NCBI GenBank assembly: GCA_903921965.1
Contig: CAIXSE010000226.1
Span: 1-7,123, forward strand
DNA: 7,123 nucleotides
Direction of reading: 5' to 3'
From: an uncultured Thermoleophilia bacterium
Lineage (GTDB): Bacteria; Actinomycetota; Thermoleophilia; UBA2241
Of the stretch, positions 6,914 to 7,123 are shown piece by piece (the first letter of the stretch is position 1; each line of letters opens with the position of its first letter). A program made the position numbers and the translations under genes. Under the pieces are notes generated by a model. That model was not told where the DNA came from and made no database searches. It saw nothing but the letters and a program-made list of their open reading frames with translations.

Positions 6914-7123
6914 ACCCGCCGCCGGCGGTCGCGAGCACGGCGCCCGTTCGGGACGGCGCGGCGGCGTCCGCCATCCTCGGCATCACGCGCCTCCGCGTGA
7001 ACGGCCGCGACCACGAGTTCGTCGCCGGCCGGGACTACGCCCCCGGCGACTCCCTCGCCACGCTGCTGCGCGAGCGCCTCGGCCTCACCGGCGTCAAGGT
7101 CGCCTGCGACCAGGGCGCCTGCG
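6910..7123 (+). CDS. [2Fe-2S] domain of a xanthine dehydrogenase/CoxS-type molybdenum hydroxylase, 3'-truncated
   Basis: The first 71 residues are visible and the window ends in the next codon. After a Pro/Ala-rich lead of about 25 residues comes ITRLRVNGRDHEFVAGRDY, then LATLLRERLGLTGVKVACDQGACG. This is the plant-ferredoxin-like [2Fe-2S] domain found in the small subunit of CO/xanthine dehydrogenases, in nicotinate and isoquinoline dehydrogenases, and at the N-terminus of fused enzymes. Cys66 and Cys71 are the first two cluster ligands of the CxxxxCGxC signature; the others lie beyond the window. In this family the domain passes electrons from a molybdopterin subunit that hydroxylates heterocycles, aldehydes or CO. 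The large and FAD subunits should follow downstream. GTG 6910 is preferred for its AAGGG and the overlap with the preceding stop. A later GTG at the Val of RLRVNG would cut into the first strand of the domain. The substrate is unknown, and a stand-alone subunit cannot be told from a fusion here. Confidence 0.85.
   Translation, partial: MNPPPAVASTAPVRDGAAASAILGITRLRVNGRDHEFVAGRDYAPGDSLATLLRERLGLTGVKVACDQGAC

Noticed and set aside
4914..6986. A 690-codon open frame on the minus strand, antisense to the GGT-like gene and beyond
   Set aside because: Its product is an Arg/His/Ala/Val-rich string with no family motif. It mirrors a recognised plus-strand gene with good motifs; long antisense frames are expected in very GC-rich coding DNA.

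Overview
The window is very GC-rich with strongly G/C-biased third codon positions, uses GTG as well as ATG starts, ends its genes with TGA, and packs them head to tail on the + strand with 4-base start/stop overlaps. This suggests a high-GC bacterium, most likely an actinobacterium; the sequence alone does not fix the genus. No RNA gene, insertion sequence, CRISPR array or convincing terminator was seen.

Layout. Bases 2-1540 hold the 3' part of a CocE/NonD-type serine hydrolase (peptidase S15 family fold), whose N-terminus lies outside the window. Bases 1537-3624 encode a full-length prolyl oligopeptidase-type S9 serine peptidase. Bases 3640-4935 encode a metal-dependent amidohydrolase of the Xaa-Pro dipeptidase/carboxypeptidase-like group. 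Bases 4932-6665 encode a divergent gamma-glutamyltransferase-like Ntn-hydrolase. Bases 6662-6913 hold a small 83-codon ORF of unknown function that overlaps both neighbours by four bases. Bases 6910-7123 hold the start of a [2Fe-2S] domain of the xanthine dehydrogenase/CO dehydrogenase family, cut by the window end.

The junctions are ATGA at 1537, a 15-base gap with a strong Shine-Dalgarno before 3640, GTGA at 4932, GTGA at 6662 and GTGA at 6910. All of them fit one polycistronic, translationally coupled unit whose promoter lies upstream of the window. The complete hydrolases show no signal peptide, so they probably act in the cytoplasm. Four amide/ester hydrolases with unrelated folds and mechanisms look like a route that takes imported peptides or acylated amino compounds apart step by step. 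The substrate is not visible here.

The most unusual points are these. The GGT-like enzyme has Ser where GGTs have the catalytic Thr, and it lacks the usual glutamate-binding Arg, the lid loop and one oxyanion Gly. The S9 peptidase has an intact triad but no Trp where prolyl oligopeptidases stack the substrate proline. A small coupled ORF joins the hydrolase block to a molybdenum-hydroxylase-type gene.
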